DNA of 13,289 bases from Bacteroidales bacterium UBA3764 (GTDB taxonomy: Bacteria; Bacteroidota; Bacteroidia; Bacteroidales; UBA932): assembly GCA_002371115.1 (NCBI GenBank), contig DFFY01000015.1:10356-23644 (forward strand), read 5' to 3'. Below the pieces are notes generated by a model. It was not told the origin of the DNA and made no database searches. It worked only from the letters and a program-made list of their open reading frames with translations. Shown here piece by piece: positions 7,032 through 13,289 of this stretch. The first letter of the stretch is position 1; every line of letters begins with the position of its first letter. The position numbers were made by a program, and so were the translations under genes.

Positions 7032-7790
7032 ATGAAACGAATCCTCACCTGCCTTTTGGCTCTTCTGATGGTCGCCACCATGGCCTGGAGCCAGGGCACC
7101 AAGAAAATCAACTCCATCAAAAGAAGTTCCCAATACTTGTATGCGGAGGCCACCATGCCCACCGCCGGTGAAGCCTTCGAGGTTGCCAACGACCTGCTCC
7201 TGATTCAAATCAAGGAATACGCCGGCGGCAAAAAAGCGTTCGAAGACAAGGACATCCTCATCCGGAACATCAACTCCGCACGGGATTCCGTCCAACTGCG
7301 CCGGGGAGACATGGTAAAAGTATTCCTGTACGTCAAGAAATCGGACATCCAGACGGCCGATAACGTCACGCTGCTGGCCGGAGACTCCACCGGGAAGCCG
7401 CAGGAACCCCTTGCACCGGGAAACGTGGAAAAGGTAAGCCTGCCCGCCCAGGAAGAAAAAGTTCCGGAGGCTGCGCCTGCCCAGGAAGGGCTTAAACTGG
7501 CGGTTGCCTGGCAGCAGAACGTTGTGGACCAGCTGCTGGGCGCAGAATCCTTCTCTGCCGCCAAAGCCCTGCTGAGCCGGATGAAAGCCGAGTACAAAAT
7601 CAAGAAAACCGGCCCGCTCGCCTCTTGCAAGAATCCGGCGGAAAGCTTCATGCTTGTGGGACAGAATGGAAAAGTTGCAACCGTGTTGGGTCCCGGCAGC
7701 AGCTCCCGCACAGACTTCCGTTCCCTGACCACGGTTCCGGGCGCTCTTCCCGCCGATTCTGAAATCATTTGGTTTACATTCGCAAAATAA
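7032..7790 (+). CDS. exported protein, possibly LPP20/FlgT-N-like (operon gene 6)
   Basis: The start at 7032 is chosen because it opens directly into a good signal peptide (MKRILTCLLALLMVATMAWS, cleaved before Gln21). An in-frame ATG at 7011 would overlap gene 5 and put seven polar residues in front. The product is then 252 residues. Residues 33-65 (SSQYLYAEATMPTAGEAF, then a helix ending IQIKEY) loosely resemble the start of LPP20/FlgT-N domains, in which a short strand with AEA/AEG is followed by a helix rich in Ala. A Pro/Gly/Ala-rich linker (about 117-153) leads to a C-terminal domain of about 100 residues with no familiar motif. The LPP20/FlgT resemblance is weak and needs profile comparison. 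Confidence 0.85.
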   Translation: MKRILTCLLALLMVATMAWSQGTKKINSIKRSSQYLYAEATMPTAGEAFEVANDLLLIQIKEYAGGKKAFEDKDILIRNINSARDSVQLRRGDMVKVFLYVKKSDIQTADNVTLLAGDSTGKPQEPLAPGNVEKVSLPAQEEKVPEAAPAQEGLKLAVAWQQNVVDQLLGAESFSAAKALLSRMKAEYKIKKTGPLASCKNPAESFMLVGQNGKVATVLGPGSSSRTDFRSLTTVPGALPADSEIIWFTFAK

Positions 7791-7802
7791 AGATAGAAGA
7801 CG

Positions 7803-8774
7803 ATGAAAAAATTACTGACACTGACAATGGCCCTGATAGCCTGCTTCCAGCTGGCCGGGGCACAGGATAAAGTGGATTTTGAACTTGTGGACGGCATCTC
7901 CGACGGCGCCCTCAAAACCCGGATGGAGAACCAGGTCTCCCGTCTGCTCACAGCCCTCAATTCGGCAGAAAGCACTTCCCAGGCAGTCAACTTCTCCGGT
8001 CTGGACATTGACGACATGGCCTCCCACAGCATTGCCATGCTTTGGGAAAACGTGCATTTCCGCACCATGGACGATGAAATCGTCACCAGCTGCCTTACCT
8101 TGAAGAATGGCGGCAGCGTCCGCGGATATCAGGTGCGCAACATCGAAATTGAGATGAAACCGCTGGACAACACCTATACGGATGCCAAAGTCCAGGAGAT
8201 TTGCATTGATTTGGACACCCGCGGCCGCATTGTGGACTTCAACCTTACCCTGGGCGTAAACCAATACATGCGCATCATGCGGGAAGGCGTAGAACTGGAC
8301 GACCTGGACCGCCGCATGCAAATCCTGCACTATGTGGAGCAGTTCCGCAATGCCTATAACCAGAAAGACCTGGCCTTCATGGATGCCGTATTCAGCGAAG
8401 ACGCCCTCATCATTACGGGTAAGGTCATCCGCCGCATCCCCAACGAAAGCGGCGTGGGCATGCGCCCGGAAATCCAGTACTCCAAACAGAGCAAGGAGCA
8501 GTATCTGCAAAATCTCAAACGCGTGTTCGCCCGCCAGGGATACATCAATGTCAAGTTTGACGACATTAAGGTGATGCGCCACGGTGCCAACCCCAATTTT
8601 TACGGCGTAACCCTTATCCAGCACTGGAATTCCAGCACGTACAGCGACGAAGGCATCCTGTTCCTGGTATGGGACTTCACCCAGCCGGACCAGCCCAAGA
8701 TTGATGTCCGTACCTGGCAGCCCATGGAAACATCGCAGAACGACATCTTTACCCTGGATAGCTTCAAAATCTGA
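7803..8774 (+). CDS. exported NTF2/SnoaL-like domain protein (operon gene 7)
   Basis: A 323-residue protein with a standard signal peptide (MKKLLTLTMALIACFQLAGA, then Gln21). The C-terminal part (about 172-307) has the pattern of the NTF2/SnoaL-like fold: a helix pair (ILHYVEQFRNAYNQKDLAFM), a hit at FSEDALIITG, then long strands with alternating hydrophobics ending IDVRTWQP. Such domains bind small ligands or act as interaction or scaffold modules; no catalytic residue set is obvious. The N-terminal half (21-170) is a separate region of unknown fold. The gene begins 12 bases after gene 6 and its TGA overlaps the ATG of gene 8 by one base, implying coupled translation. The fold assignment is inference from sequence pattern. 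Confidence 0.88.
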   Translation: MKKLLTLTMALIACFQLAGAQDKVDFELVDGISDGALKTRMENQVSRLLTALNSAESTSQAVNFSGLDIDDMASHSIAMLWENVHFRTMDDEIVTSCLTLKNGGSVRGYQVRNIEIEMKPLDNTYTDAKVQEICIDLDTRGRIVDFNLTLGVNQYMRIMREGVELDDLDRRMQILHYVEQFRNAYNQKDLAFMDAVFSEDALIITGKVIRRIPNESGVGMRPEIQYSKQSKEQYLQNLKRVFARQGYINVKFDDIKVMRHGANPNFYGVTLIQHWNSSTYSDEGILFLVWDFTQPDQPKIDVRTWQPMETSQNDIFTLDSFKI

Positions 8775-9916
8775 TGATGAGACGGCTTACCCTATTGTTT
8801 TTCGCCCTCTGCATAGGAGGAACTGCCCTGGCGCAGGAGCTGACGGTGAAGGATTTTCGGCAGGACCCTTCCGACATCAGTGCCGTCCGGTATGAAGTAA
8901 AGGACCTGAACGGGAATCCCTGCGCCCTCCTGAAGGTGGGGCTGGTAATGACCGACGTCAGCTTCGAAGGCTCTATCGTCAAACAGGAATTCAAGGACGG
9001 GGAATGGTGGCTGTACATGGTGGACAAGTCCTGGTGGCTCACGGTAAAAACCAAGCGCTACCTGCCCCTGCGCTATGAGTTCCCGGAACCGCTGCAGAAG
9101 AAAAGCACGTATATCCTCCAGATTGAACGTCCGCAGGTAGCCTACACCGGCCCCACCGGAAAAATGCGCATCGAGAGCGACGTCCGCAATGCCGATGTCT
9201 ATATTGACGGAGAAAAACTTTCCAGCGTACTACCGTTCGAATATGAGGGACCGGAAGGCAGCCATATCGCCGAGATTCGCGCCGACGGTTACAACACGGA
9301 GCGCAGGGAATTCACCATTGAACTCCGCCGCAAAGGGACGCTCCGCATAGACCTGAAAGCGGCCGGCAGTTTCTCCCTGGAAGGCATCTCCTATGAGATG
9401 GTGAACGTTCCCGGAGGCCGCTGCACCATGGGCGACAAAAACAGCCCCCTGATGGCTCCTCTTCATGAAACGGCGCTCCGTCCCTACCGGATTGGCAAGG
9501 CGGAAGTGAACCAGGCGCTCTGGAAGGCCGTCATGGGCAGCAACCCTTCCCTGCAGCCCGGAGACAACCGGCCGGTGGACAACGTGACCTGGTACGATGT
9601 CCAGGAGTTTATTGCCAAACTCAACCAGTTGGGCGGCACGCAATTCCGTCTTCCCACCGAAGCCGAATGGGAAATGGCTGCCCAGAAAAGCAATGCGCTT
9701 GACCTGGACGCCATGCTGGGCGGCGTTGCGGAATGGTGCCAGGACTGGTATGGCACCTACGGTGAAACCACGCCGGAAAGCGGCTACGATAAAGTGGTGC
9801 GAGGCGGCCCTTATAAAGTGAACAGCTGGCCTTCCACCACCTGGTTCCGCGGCTTCCTGCGCCCGGACGAAAGCAATGGTCTCACGGGATTCCGTCTGGC
9901 TCAGGATGAACTTTAA
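8774..9916 (+). CDS. exported PEGA plus degenerate SUMF1-domain protein (operon gene 8)
   Basis: A 380-residue protein. The signal peptide is cleaved after ALA (residue 20). Residues 21-130 form an N-terminal region (NGNPCALLKV near 46-55) of unknown fold. A PEGA domain follows at about 131-196 (MRIESDVRNADVYIDG, HIAEIRADGY), then a SUMF1/formylglycine-generating-like domain at about 205-377. Landmarks of the latter are NVPGGRCTMGD, RLPTEAEWEMAA (292-303), VAEWCQDWY (318-326), VVRGGPY (341-347) and GFRLAQ (372-377). The catalytic Cys region of true FGE enzymes (CRSAxR type) is here TWFRGFLRP with no Cys, and the segment between the EWE and EWC motifs is much shortened. It is therefore probably a structural or binding C-type-lectin-like fold and not a formylglycine generator. 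PEGA domains usually act at the cell surface. The start overlaps the stop of gene 7 (TGATG). Confidence 0.92.
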   Translation: MMRRLTLLFFALCIGGTALAQELTVKDFRQDPSDISAVRYEVKDLNGNPCALLKVGLVMTDVSFEGSIVKQEFKDGEWWLYMVDKSWWLTVKTKRYLPLRYEFPEPLQKKSTYILQIERPQVAYTGPTGKMRIESDVRNADVYIDGEKLSSVLPFEYEGPEGSHIAEIRADGYNTERREFTIELRRKGTLRIDLKAAGSFSLEGISYEMVNVPGGRCTMGDKNSPLMAPLHETALRPYRIGKAEVNQALWKAVMGSNPSLQPGDNRPVDNVTWYDVQEFIAKLNQLGGTQFRLPTEAEWEMAAQKSNALDLDAMLGGVAEWCQDWYGTYGETTPESGYDKVVRGGPYKVNSWPSTTWFRGFLRPDESNGLTGFRLAQDEL

Positions 9917-9930
9917 ACCTTATTAATATT

Positions 9931-10752
9931 ATGAAAAAAATCACAATCATTTTGGCATTTATGCTGTGCCTGACTCCTGTTTTTGCCCAGAAACACAGCG
10001 TAGTTTTGGGCAATGTGAGCGGCAGCGAATCACAACAATGGGTCATGATGCTCAAAAGCAGCATCCTGCAGGGCCTTACCTCCACCGGCCGCATTGACGT
10101 CATTGACGGCCAGTCCGTCAGCGGCCTTTCCGCCAACACCGCAGAAGCCCTTGTACAATTGAAGAGCACCGGTGCCGAATACCTGCTGGAGGCCCAGCTG
10201 GAAAGCATCAACGTGGAATCCGATTATGTAAACAACAAAACCCTGTACAAGGCAAAGACGCAGTACGCCTACCAGCTGTACAGCATTGCCGACGGCAGCA
10301 CGGTGTACTCCAACCGGGACTACAACTATGGCAATTCCACCCAGGACCGTAACGCCGCCATTACGGAATCCTTCGGTCTGGTGGACAACGAAATCGTATC
10401 CATGGTAAACAATGTTTTCCGCGTAACCGGAGAAATCAAAGCCATCAACGAGACACATCCCAAGAAGGGCATCGTTTCCGTCTATCTGGGTGCAGGCGCC
10501 AATGACGGTGTGGCCAAAGGCAATATCTTCGAGATTTTCAAAATCATGGACGTCGCAGGAGAAAAAATCACGGAGAAGATTGGCGAAATGAAGGTGGAAG
10601 AAGTCAAGACCGGTTCCCTGAGCCTATGCAAAGTAACCAAGGGCGGGAAAGAGCTGCAGGACTGCCTGGACAACGAGATTCCCGTACAGGTTACTTCCCG
10701 TCCTCCCAAAGACGTGCTCGGAGGCATTAACAGCGTACTGAAGAGCCTGTAA
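9931..10752 (+). CDS. exported protein, possibly CsgG/LpoB-like plus FlgT-C-like (operon gene 9)
   Basis: A 273-residue protein with signal peptide MKKITIILAFMLCLTPVFA cleaved before Gln20; the Cys at 13 is not in a lipobox. Residues 21-165 read like a CsgG/LpoB/TolB-N alpha/beta domain: a helix (MLKSSILQGLTSTGRIDVIDG), then GAEYLLEAQLESINVES, then strands with YKAKTQYAYQLYSIADGSTVY. Residues about 166-255 read like a FlgT C-terminal beta domain (VTGEIKAINE, KGIVSVYLGAGANDGVAKGNIFEIF, the pattern in which a GVxxGD-type turn precedes a strand). FlgT-like proteins build periplasmic ring structures around flagellar motors and CsgG forms outer-membrane pores, so an envelope-assembly role is plausible. 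It is a soluble secreted form without a lipid anchor. The gap to gene 8 is 14 bases, and its TAA overlaps the ATG of gene 10. The domain calls need structure-based searches. Confidence 0.88.
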   Translation: MKKITIILAFMLCLTPVFAQKHSVVLGNVSGSESQQWVMMLKSSILQGLTSTGRIDVIDGQSVSGLSANTAEALVQLKSTGAEYLLEAQLESINVESDYVNNKTLYKAKTQYAYQLYSIADGSTVYSNRDYNYGNSTQDRNAAITESFGLVDNEIVSMVNNVFRVTGEIKAINETHPKKGIVSVYLGAGANDGVAKGNIFEIFKIMDVAGEKITEKIGEMKVEEVKTGSLSLCKVTKGGKELQDCLDNEIPVQVTSRPPKDVLGGINSVLKSL

Positions 10753-11216
10753 TGAGAACGCCTATATGCACAGCCTTGGCGGCCGTTGCCCTGTTCTTCG
10801 GGGCAACGGCATTTGCCCAGGTGAATCACAGCGGAACCGTTGAATTACTTGAGTTTGACGGGAAAACCGCCCTGTTTGCCGTAGAGGGAATTGCCGCCAA
10901 GAAAGGCGATGTGCTCCAGAGCGCAAAGGAAACCCTCTTTGACCGCCTCCTATATACGGGTGTGGAAGGGCTGAACAACGACCGGAAACTGATGAACAAA
11001 CCCCGCGAAGAACTCCGCACCAAAGACTATGCGGTGAACTTCTTCAAGAAACGAATGCACGCCTACCTGAAAATGGATGCGGGCGGCAAACAAACCCTGC
11101 TGGAACTGCTGGGAAGCATTACCCAGCAAGGGGCCGAGTACAGTGGCGTTTACCTGATTCCCATCAAGTACAATGTCCTTATCCGCGACCTGAAGTCGGA
11201 AGGGCTCCTGAATTAG
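10752..11216 (+). CDS. small exported protein of unknown function (operon gene 10)
   Basis: The last gene of the operon encodes 154 residues. A signal peptide ends at AFA, before Gln23. The mature part starts with a strand pair (GTVELLEFDGKTALFAVEGI) followed by a helix with regular Ala, Lys and Leu spacing (AKKGDVLQSAKETLFDRLLY) and the sequence GVEGLNND. This recalls the strand-then-helix plan of LPP20 or CsgG-type accessory domains but is too short and divergent for me to assign. Overlap with gene 9 (TAATG) implies coupled translation. The TAG at 11214-11216 is followed 33 bases later by a strong hairpin terminator, so this is the 3' end of the transcript. Confidence 0.87.
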   Translation: MRTPICTALAAVALFFGATAFAQVNHSGTVELLEFDGKTALFAVEGIAAKKGDVLQSAKETLFDRLLYTGVEGLNNDRKLMNKPREELRTKDYAVNFFKKRMHAYLKMDAGGKQTLLELLGSITQQGAEYSGVYLIPIKYNVLIRDLKSEGLLN

Positions 11217-11249
11217 CCGTGGAGCCAATATGCTTTGTAACAAATATTT

Positions 11250-11291
11250 ACAGAAAGAGCCTTATTCCAAACGGGACAAGGCTCTTTCTGT
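11250..11291. terminator. 14-bp hairpin terminator between convergent genes
   Basis: ACAGAAAGAGCCTT (11250-11263) and AAGGCTCTTTCTGT (11278-11291) pair perfectly around a 14-base loop, followed by TTTC on the plus strand. It separates the end of the ten-gene operon (11216) from the convergent glycosyltransferase stop (11313). Because the stem is symmetric it may serve both strands. The trailing T run is short, so efficiency is uncertain. Confidence 0.8.
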
Positions 11292-11312
11292 TTCAAGCGC
11301 TGTATCAACCAC

Positions 11313-12470
11313 TTACCTCCACGCTTCCCTATGCGCAAGCCGGAGATAGTCGGCGTACACGTCGCGGACCACATCGTCCCAGGAAAGATAAAGGTCCTCC
11401 CGGGCGGCGGCACTGACACGCGCATAGCCGTCTTTGTCGGCAAGAATAGCCAGGATGGTGCGCGCATAGGCGTCCTCGGAGGCCGGTGAAACATAACCGT
11501 TGACCCCGGGGGTAATGGTGGCGGCGGTGCGGGCGCCCTCCAGGAAGACAGCGGGCGTTCCCTGGCAGGCGGCTTCAATCTGCACCAGCGAATTGGCGTC
11601 GTACAGGGACGGGAACAGGAAGAGCGAGGCGCGGGAGTACAGCTTTTCCAGCATGGGCTTGTCCGTGAGGCCGCACATCACCACTTCTTCCGTGAGACCC
11701 AGTTCCTGCACCAGGGCGGCAAGTTTTTCCTCGTCCTGTCCCCTGCCGGCAAAAAGCATGCGGAAATTCCGCAATCCCAGTTCCTTGGCACGGGCCAGCG
11801 CACGGACGGTGAAGTCTATGTTCTTGATAAAATTGATGCGCCCAACAAAAAGGAAGACGGTGGCATCGGCAGGAATCCCGTACTTTTCATTGACCTCGCG
11901 AGCCGCGGCGGCAGGGTCCGCCACCGGTACATGGTCTGTGGCGTTGAGCCGCACCTTGCAAGGCGCCGTGAGGCCGTATTCCTGCTGATACAGGTCCTTG
12001 ATGCCGCCGTTCACGGCCCAGCACTCGTCACAGGCATTGAACACCCGCATGATGCCGTCCATGGCGATGACCGTGCTCAGTTTTAAATGGAGATTCTGTT
12101 CAAAATCCTGCCGATACTGGCTGTGTAGCGTGGCCACCACCGGCAGCTGATGCAGCTTGGCAAACGCCAAACCGGCCATCCCCACGGTAAAAGGCGAATG
12201 GATGTGCACCAGGTCGATACCGCTCCGGATGAGCCTGGCGTCAAAAACAGGATCCATCGCCGACAGCGGGATAGAATAGTCGTTGGCGATGAACGGGAGA
12301 CTGGAACACTGCTCCACCTCATAGGGGAAATCCCTGCCCACATTGCCCGTATCAGGACAAAAGACAACCACGTCACAATATTTTACCAGCCGGCGGGCAT
12401 AATTATCCACAACTTTTATGACACCGTCCACCATAGGATACCAGGTGTCTATAAATAACCCTACTTTCAT
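11313..12470 (-). CDS. family 4 (GT-B) glycosyltransferase
   Basis: 385 residues from the ATG at 12470. That start gives MKVGLFIDTWYPMVDGVIKV, the usual opening of diacylglycerol glucosyltransferase-like GT4 enzymes. An ATG six codons upstream lies inside the promoter and is unlikely. The N-terminal domain has VHIHSPFTVGM and ATLHSQYRQDF. The C-terminal donor-binding domain has FLFVGRINFIKNID, FAGRGQDEEKL and YDANSLVQIEAACQGTP, in which Asp replaces the first Glu of the E-x7-E motif. It would transfer a sugar from a nucleotide donor, by resemblance perhaps to a lipid, at the cytoplasmic membrane face; the acceptor cannot be read from sequence. Its 3' end faces the tubulin-like operon. A related broken copy lies at 207-625. 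The gene is divergent from the TolQ/ExbB gene. Confidence 0.93.
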   Translation of the reverse strand: MKVGLFIDTWYPMVDGVIKVVDNYARRLVKYCDVVVFCPDTGNVGRDFPYEVEQCSSLPFIANDYSIPLSAMDPVFDARLIRSGIDLVHIHSPFTVGMAGLAFAKLHQLPVVATLHSQYRQDFEQNLHLKLSTVIAMDGIMRVFNACDECWAVNGGIKDLYQQEYGLTAPCKVRLNATDHVPVADPAAAAREVNEKYGIPADATVFLFVGRINFIKNIDFTVRALARAKELGLRNFRMLFAGRGQDEEKLAALVQELGLTEEVVMCGLTDKPMLEKLYSRASLFLFPSLYDANSLVQIEAACQGTPAVFLEGARTAATITPGVNGYVSPASEDAYARTILAILADKDGYARVSAAAREDLYLSWDDVVRDVYADYLRLAHREAWR

Positions 12471-12475
12471 GGGTG

Positions 12476-12483
12476 CAAAGATA
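12476..12483 (-). promoter_or_regulatory. -7 promoter box for the glycosyltransferase
   Basis: On the minus strand the sequence TATCTTTG fits TAnnTTTG and is followed by CACCC and then the ATG at 12470. With only five bases between box and start codon, transcription would begin at or within about three bases of the ATG. That predicts a leaderless or nearly leaderless message and excludes the upstream ATG at 12488. No convincing -33 element was found. Confidence 0.6.
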
Positions 12484-12498
12484 ATCATTTTCTTCGTT

Positions 12499-12528
12499 AA
12501 GCCGTACTTGCCTGTGAACGGCTTTTTT
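12499..12528 (+). other. hairpin plus T tract abutting promoter
   Basis: AAGCCGT (12499-12505) pairs with ACGGCTT (12518-12524) around a 12-base loop, and the T run continues to 12528. Two bases later TATATTTG begins, the same spacing as at 679-718. It lies between divergent promoters, so there is no upstream plus-strand gene for it to terminate. Confidence 0.55.
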
Positions 12529-12530
12529 AG

Positions 12531-12538
12531 TATATTTG
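12531..12538 (+). promoter_or_regulatory. -7 promoter box for the TolQ/ExbB-family gene
   Basis: TATATTTG matches TAnnTTTG. A partial -33 element, TTG at 12508-12510, lies 20 bases upstream, inside the hairpin loop. The expected transcript would begin near 12543, leaving an AT-rich leader of about 30 bases before the ATG at 12575. Confidence 0.7.
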
Positions 12539-12574
12539 CAAGTTGAAGTGATAATTAGTTAATTTTAGTATAGT

Positions 12575-13289
12575 ATGTTATTCCCTCTCCTCCAAGCAGA
12601 CGTGCTGGAAGCCGCCGCAGACAGCATTGCACAGGCCCCCGAAACGGTGGTTCCCGTACAGCCTACCGTAATGAACGAAAGCCTCTGGTCCATGTTTACC
12701 ATGGGTGGCCCCCTGATGTGGGTGCTTCTTGCTCTCAGCATCCTGGCCATTTACCTGATTGGCCGCAAATGGTGGGTGATCAACACTGCCTCAAAAATTG
12801 ACCCGCACTTCATGCAGGACATCCGTGACTACATGAGCGACGGCAAAACCAAGAGCGCCATTACCCTGTGCCAGAAATACGACAACCCGGTGGCCCGCAT
12901 GGTAGAGACCGGCATCAAGCGCCAGGGACGTTCTGCTGCAGACATCCAGAGCGCCATCGAAAATATCGGCAATGTGGAAGTGGCCCGCCTTGAGAAAGGG
13001 CTTCCGCTGCTCGCCACCATCGCCGGCGGCGCTCCCATGATTGGTTTCCTGGGCACCGTGATGGGTATGGTCCAGGCCTTCTTCAACATGTCCAAGGCCG
13101 GAAACAACATTGACATCACCCTCCTCAGCGGCGGTATCTACACGGCCATGCTCACCACCGTGGGCGGCCTTATCGTGGGCATCATCGCCTACTTCGGCTA
13201 CAACTGGCTCACTTCCAAGGTGAGCGACCTGGTTTACAAGATGGAAAGTTCCACCATGGAGTTCCTGGACATTACCATCAACGAAGAAA
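12575..13289 (+). CDS. MotA/TolQ/ExbB proton-channel family protein (3' end outside window)
   Basis: An open frame of 238 codons runs to the window edge without a stop. The opening is MLFPLLQADV; residues 11-35 form an acidic/Pro N-terminal extension. The first TM helix is at about 44-64. The long cytoplasmic stretch (66-143) carries helices such as AITLCQKYDNPVARMV. TM2 (about 146-170) contains the family signature LATIAGGAPMIGFLGTV, and TM3 (about 187-210) contains AMLTTVGGLIVGIIAY, including the Thr residues that line the proton path in ExbB/TolQ. Such subunits form the pentameric stator that uses the proton gradient to energise TonB- or Tol-type partners. The ExbD/TolR-type partner would be expected just beyond the right edge. 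Whether it serves TonB, Tol or gliding cannot be told from this subunit. Most of the protein is present. Confidence 0.93.
   Translation, partial: MLFPLLQADVLEAAADSIAQAPETVVPVQPTVMNESLWSMFTMGGPLMWVLLALSILAIYLIGRKWWVINTASKIDPHFMQDIRDYMSDGKTKSAITLCQKYDNPVARMVETGIKRQGRSAADIQSAIENIGNVEVARLEKGLPLLATIAGGAPMIGFLGTVMGMVQAFFNMSKAGNNIDITLLSGGIYTAMLTTVGGLIVGIIAYFGYNWLTSKVSDLVYKMESSTMEFLDITINEE

Noticed and set aside
1..13289. CRISPR array, tRNA or rRNA genes, insertion sequences with transposases
   Set aside because: I saw no regularly spaced repeats, no tRNA-like cloverleaf sequence, no rRNA-like sequence and no transposase motif.

Overview
The window looks like a chromosomal segment from a Bacteroidales-type Bacteroidota. 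The supporting signs are TAnnTTTG promoter boxes (TATATTTG twice, TATCTTTG once), no Shine-Dalgarno sequences before the starts, many signal peptides that leave an N-terminal Gln after cleavage, and a PEGA-SUMF1 type secreted protein. Coding sequence is moderately GC-rich. I cannot place it to genus.

Region 1 (1-660) has no intact gene. It holds two copies of a short REP-like repeat and, on the minus strand, the decayed remnant (207-625) of a family 4 glycosyltransferase gene. A full, closely related copy of that gene lies at the other end (11313-12470, minus).

Region 2 (about 679-11291) is a compact ten-gene plus-strand operon. Every junction is between a 1-base overlap and a 14-base gap. 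It starts at a TATATTTG promoter (711-718) and ends at a 14-bp hairpin terminator (11250-11291). Gene order is: two three-TM membrane proteins with acidic tails; a 1032-residue tubulin/FtsZ-like predicted GTPase; a zinc-ribbon, single-TM protein with an EEPxx linker and a MORN-like C-terminus; then six proteins with signal peptides. The six are two of unknown function, an NTF2-like protein, a PEGA plus degenerate SUMF1 protein, a protein that may combine CsgG/LpoB-like and FlgT-C-like domains, and a small protein of unknown function. The order runs from inner membrane and cytoplasm to periplasm. I infer an envelope-spanning machine organised on a tubulin-like cytoskeletal GTPase. This is the most interesting system in the window.

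Region 3 (11313-13289) has the intact glycosyltransferase on the minus strand. Its promoter lies so close to its ATG that the mRNA may be leaderless. Divergent from it is a TolQ/ExbB/MotA-family proton-channel subunit that runs off the right edge. The remnant and the intact glycosyltransferase are direct repeats that bracket the tubulin-like operon, which suggests that the operon entered, or could leave, by recombination at a duplicated glycosyltransferase locus.
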